DNA from: Gammaproteobacteria bacterium
Lineage (GTDB): Bacteria > Pseudomonadota > Gammaproteobacteria > Granulosicoccales > Granulosicoccaceae
Assembly: GCA_019634245.1 (NCBI GenBank)
Contig: JAHQVR010000199.1
Span: 1-25,598, forward strand
Length of the DNA: 25,598 nucleotides
Direction: 5' to 3'
Made by a program: the position numbers and the translations under genes. Within the stretch, counting starts at the first letter, position 1, and every line of letters starts with the position of its first letter. Of the stretch, positions 23,403 through 25,598 are shown one piece after another. Below the pieces are notes generated by a model. The model made no database searches and was not told where the DNA came from. It saw nothing but the letters and a program-made list of their open reading frames with translations.

Positions 23403-25598
23403 TTACTGACGAACTGCCGACTTGCGGCGTCGCGCGATGAGCAATCCGGCAAGCGCTAGGGCCAGTCCTCCGGCTGCGCCACCACCGCCGCCACCGGACT
23501 CACCATCATCGACAGGAATCGGCGTACTACCGTCAGTGCCTAATCCGCCGTCAGAGGATTCGGTGGTAGTTCCGTTGCCTTCTGTAGAACCGCCAGTGGT
23601 GTCACCAGTAGTCGTACCTGTTGTACCGCCAGTGGTGTCACCTGTGGTGCCTGTTGTACCGCCAGTAGTGGTACCCGTTGTACCGCTACTTGTGCCTCCA
23701 TCAGTCTCTGGGTCCACATCGGCATCATCATCAGCAGTCAACCTGAAAGTCGCTGCAGTGTAACCGAGAACCGCTACATAAGCCGTTGTGGTCTCTACGT
23801 CGCAAGACTCCACAGCATCCACAGTTTGCGAGATGCAAGTGGCATCGGTAAATTCTGAGTCGGTAAATACCCCTATGTCGGCATCACCGCTGAGCGATTC
23901 GAGCACCATTCGGCGCGCACCGGTCACTTCAAAGAACAAAAACTCACCTTCAGCAACACTTCCCTCATAAACATCGCCAGCGGCCATTGGAATGAGTTCA
24001 GCATTACCGCTATTGCCGCCGCCAGTGGCTTCAATGGTGTAGTTACTCGCCAGATAGCCATAAACCACAACATACAATTCTTGATTCGGTGGTACCTGAC
24101 AGGTTTCTACTGGGGCGTCCACGGTGTCAAACGCGCTTTCGCAAATGAGCGTTTCAACAGTGAATTCCGGTGAATCAAACACATAGAGATCGGCATCGCC
24201 GGAGTTGATGGTGACTGAAATACTTGAGGCATTCTCAACTCGATAAACGTCCAGTTCCTCCAGACCTACGTCCGCCGTCACAGGGTCGTTCAGGGCCAGA
24301 TCAACCGTGCCACCTGTATCAACTACACCATCAGACGCTTCAGCTATGAGCGTGTAGCTAGCATCTGTGTAACCGAACACTCGGATATAGACCGTACTGG
24401 CAACATTAACTATGCAATCATCGATAGCGCTTACAGAGTATGAGCTACACAGCAGGTTGTTGCGAGCAGCATCAGAATATACTTCTAAGTCAGCATCACC
24501 GGAGGTACTTTCAAGTACTACTCGATCAGTACCGGTCACTTGATAAAAAATGGATTCATCGGCTAATACTGACCCGGATACCGCGGTATCCAAACTCAAT
24601 GAAAGGTAGTTGTCAGTGGTCGGTGTATCAATTTCTCCGGTCATCGGTATAACCGGATCATTTTCGGAAAAGAAGCTGACATTGTCAGCGTTCGTTATGG
24701 CTGTATCCGGATCAGTGTCGGCCAAATTAGCCGCCAGACTCTGGCCATAAACCACATCATCGGTATCAGCGATCACGGTGAAATGAGACACCTCATGAAC
24801 AATGGTACCAGCTTGAGAATAGGCACCAAATAATGGGGATTCCCAAAAGACCGGGCACAGATAAATGTCAAACGGAGAGTTTTTGTATACGTAAGCAATA
24901 ACGCCTTCGATATCACAAGAACAATCGTAGTTCATCACTTCGTTCGCCAGAGCACCATCGATGGCTGTATAGATCTCAACAACTCGATTGAATCGATTAT
25001 CTGTGTATGCACCAAACCATTCATCGTATCGAGGTGAGGACAAACGATCTTCAGCCGACAAACCCTGCAGTGAAGTTAAAGACTCATTAGCCATTGTCTC
25101 TGCCGCGTCGTTGGCAGTAATCAACACGCTCTCTTGATTCGCACTACACAAATTGTACGTAGGCGGTCTGGCACGAACTTCTGCAACACTCTGAGTCATA
25201 CTGGTTGTGACACTGTTACTTTCCATTGGCACCGGGGCATAGCCATTTAATATTGATCCGTCCGTGGCGCCCGAGCGTGTCGAAGATAGGCTACGCATTA
25301 AGGCATCGCCGTTATACGTCACACGATACCGACCATCTGCTGGCACGTTGTAGAAGTCGCCTAGCGGAATTTCCGCCGTCAAGGTCTCACCGCTCCCCAG
25401 GGTAATCAAGTCATCAGCATCGGGCGCTTGGCGACGGAAAACTCGACCAGTGAATTCTAATGGTTGGAAAATCTGAGCTCCCCGACCAGTGGGAGTGATC
25501 ATAAATAGATCATCGGCCAACTCACGTTCAAAAGCCGTTTCCCACTTGAGAAACGAAACAGCGCTGTCTGAATGATTGGTAAGGCTGACGATCGCCTG
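23403..25598 (-). CDS. Secreted M35 (aspzincin) metalloprotease with three PPC domains and GlyGly-CTERM-like tail; 5' end outside window
   Basis: The frame runs open to the window edge, so the start and signal peptide lie beyond 25598; 731 residues are visible. The first ~105 residues are the propeptide domain (VSLTNHSDSAV, FLKWETAFERELADDLF, GSGETLTAE). The catalytic domain (about 145-320) holds HEVSH (24783-24797) followed by ADTDDVVYG, the HExxH plus Asp ligand set of aspzincins (deuterolysin, peptidyl-Lys endopeptidase). Three pre-peptidase C-terminal (PPC) domains follow, each with SGDAD[LI] and a cysteine pair. Then come a Thr/Gly-rich linker and GESGGGGGGAAGG, a hydrophobic helix and ARRRK, resembling the GlyGly-CTERM signal cut by rhombosortase in type II secreting bacteria. 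It would degrade external protein. Confidence 0.9.
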   Translation of the reverse strand, partial: QAIVSLTNHSDSAVSFLKWETAFERELADDLFMITPTGRGAQIFQPLEFTGRVFRRQAPDADDLITLGSGETLTAEIPLGDFYNVPADGRYRVTYNGDALMRSLSSTRSGATDGSILNGYAPVPMESNSVTTSMTQSVAEVRARPPTYNLCSANQESVLITANDAAETMANESLTSLQGLSAEDRLSSPRYDEWFGAYTDNRFNRVVEIYTAIDGALANEVMNYDCSCDIEGVIAYVYKNSPFDIYLCPVFWESPLFGAYSQAGTIVHEVSHFTVIADTDDVVYGQSLAANLADTDPDTAITNADNVSFFSENDPVIPMTGEIDTPTTDNYLSLSLDTAVSGSVLADESIFYQVTGTDRVVLESTSGDADLEVYSDAARNNLLCSSYSVSAIDDCIVNVASTVYIRVFGYTDASYTLIAEASDGVVDTGGTVDLALNDPVTADVGLEELDVYRVENASSISVTINSGDADLYVFDSPEFTVETLICESAFDTVDAPVETCQVPPNQELYVVVYGYLASNYTIEATGGGNSGNAELIPMAAGDVYEGSVAEGEFLFFEVTGARRMVLESLSGDADIGVFTDSEFTDATCISQTVDAVESCDVETTTAYVAVLGYTAATFRLTADDDADVDPETDGGTSSGTTGTTTGGTTGTTGDTTGGTTGTTTGDTTGGSTEGNGTTTESSDGGLGTDGSTPIPVDDGESGGGGGGAAGGLALALAGLLIARRRKSAVRQ
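23589..23690 (-). repeat. Degenerate repeats coding the Thr/Gly-rich linker of the M35 protease
   Basis: Imperfect direct repeats built on ACCGCCAGT and GTACC/GTGGTG blocks (for example CTGTTGTACCGCCAGT at about 23619 and 23651) encode a TGTTGGTTG-type linker between the last PPC domain and the C-terminal sorting tail. Copy-number variation here would change linker length. Confidence 0.7.

Noticed and set aside
23422..23763. Plus-strand 113-aa Pro/Val-rich frame
   Set aside because: Antisense shadow of the Thr/Gly linker of the M35 protease; biased composition explains the open frame.

Overview
The window looks like ordinary chromosome from a free-living, probably marine, heterotrophic gammaproteobacterium of roughly 50% GC. 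The reasons are the Gram-negative envelope genes (lipoproteins with lipoboxes, Tat and Sec signals), a Glk-type glucokinase, a sigma-32-like heat-shock promoter, and a GlyGly-CTERM-like tail on a secreted protease. I cannot name the genus. I see no rRNA, tRNA, insertion sequence, prophage or CRISPR array. Almost every base is in a gene or a short spacer, and no stretch over 300 bases is empty.

Layout. (1) 1-245 is a tandem array of ~37-bp terminator-like units, followed by an aminotransferase (269-1459, possibly leaderless) and a small lipoprotein. (2) 2021-5887 (minus) is a two-gene DUF1800-DUF1501 operon; the DUF1800 protein carries a (MQEGQ)n repeat and an inserted carbohydrate-binding-like domain. 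(3) 6032-10926 holds a DUF4864 protein, folD, an hsp20 gene with its own heat-shock promoter, and a pair (secreted FN3-SASA esterase, then glucokinase) joined by an ATGA overlap. (4) 11161-15933 holds TerC overlapping a DUF4403 lipoprotein, a converging HpcH/HpaI aldolase, and an unusual alkaline-phosphatase-superfamily protein. (5) 16061-17836 (minus) is one gene fusing acetate kinase to a PduL-type phosphotransacylase. (6) 18001-18561 is a MepK-like Tat-exported murein peptidase. (7) 18580-21722 (minus) is an operon of a YfbK-like vWA lipoprotein, an ECF sigma factor and a probable anti-sigma factor. (8) 21865-22701 is a short-chain dehydrogenase. (9) 22829-25598 (minus) is a large secreted M35 (aspzincin) protease, cut by the window edge, followed by a lipoprotein that is essentially a free copy of the protease's prodomain.

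How the genes fit together. Most modules are independent. Secreted-polymer use is suggested by the esterase-glucokinase pair and by the M35 protease. The AckA-PduL fusion would carry out acetyl-CoA to acetyl-phosphate to acetate (or the reverse) in one polypeptide. The best leads for something little described are this fusion, the protease/stand-alone-prodomain pair, the DUF1800 protein split by a carbohydrate-binding-like insert, and the tandem terminator array. All rest on motif reading by eye; no database search was possible.
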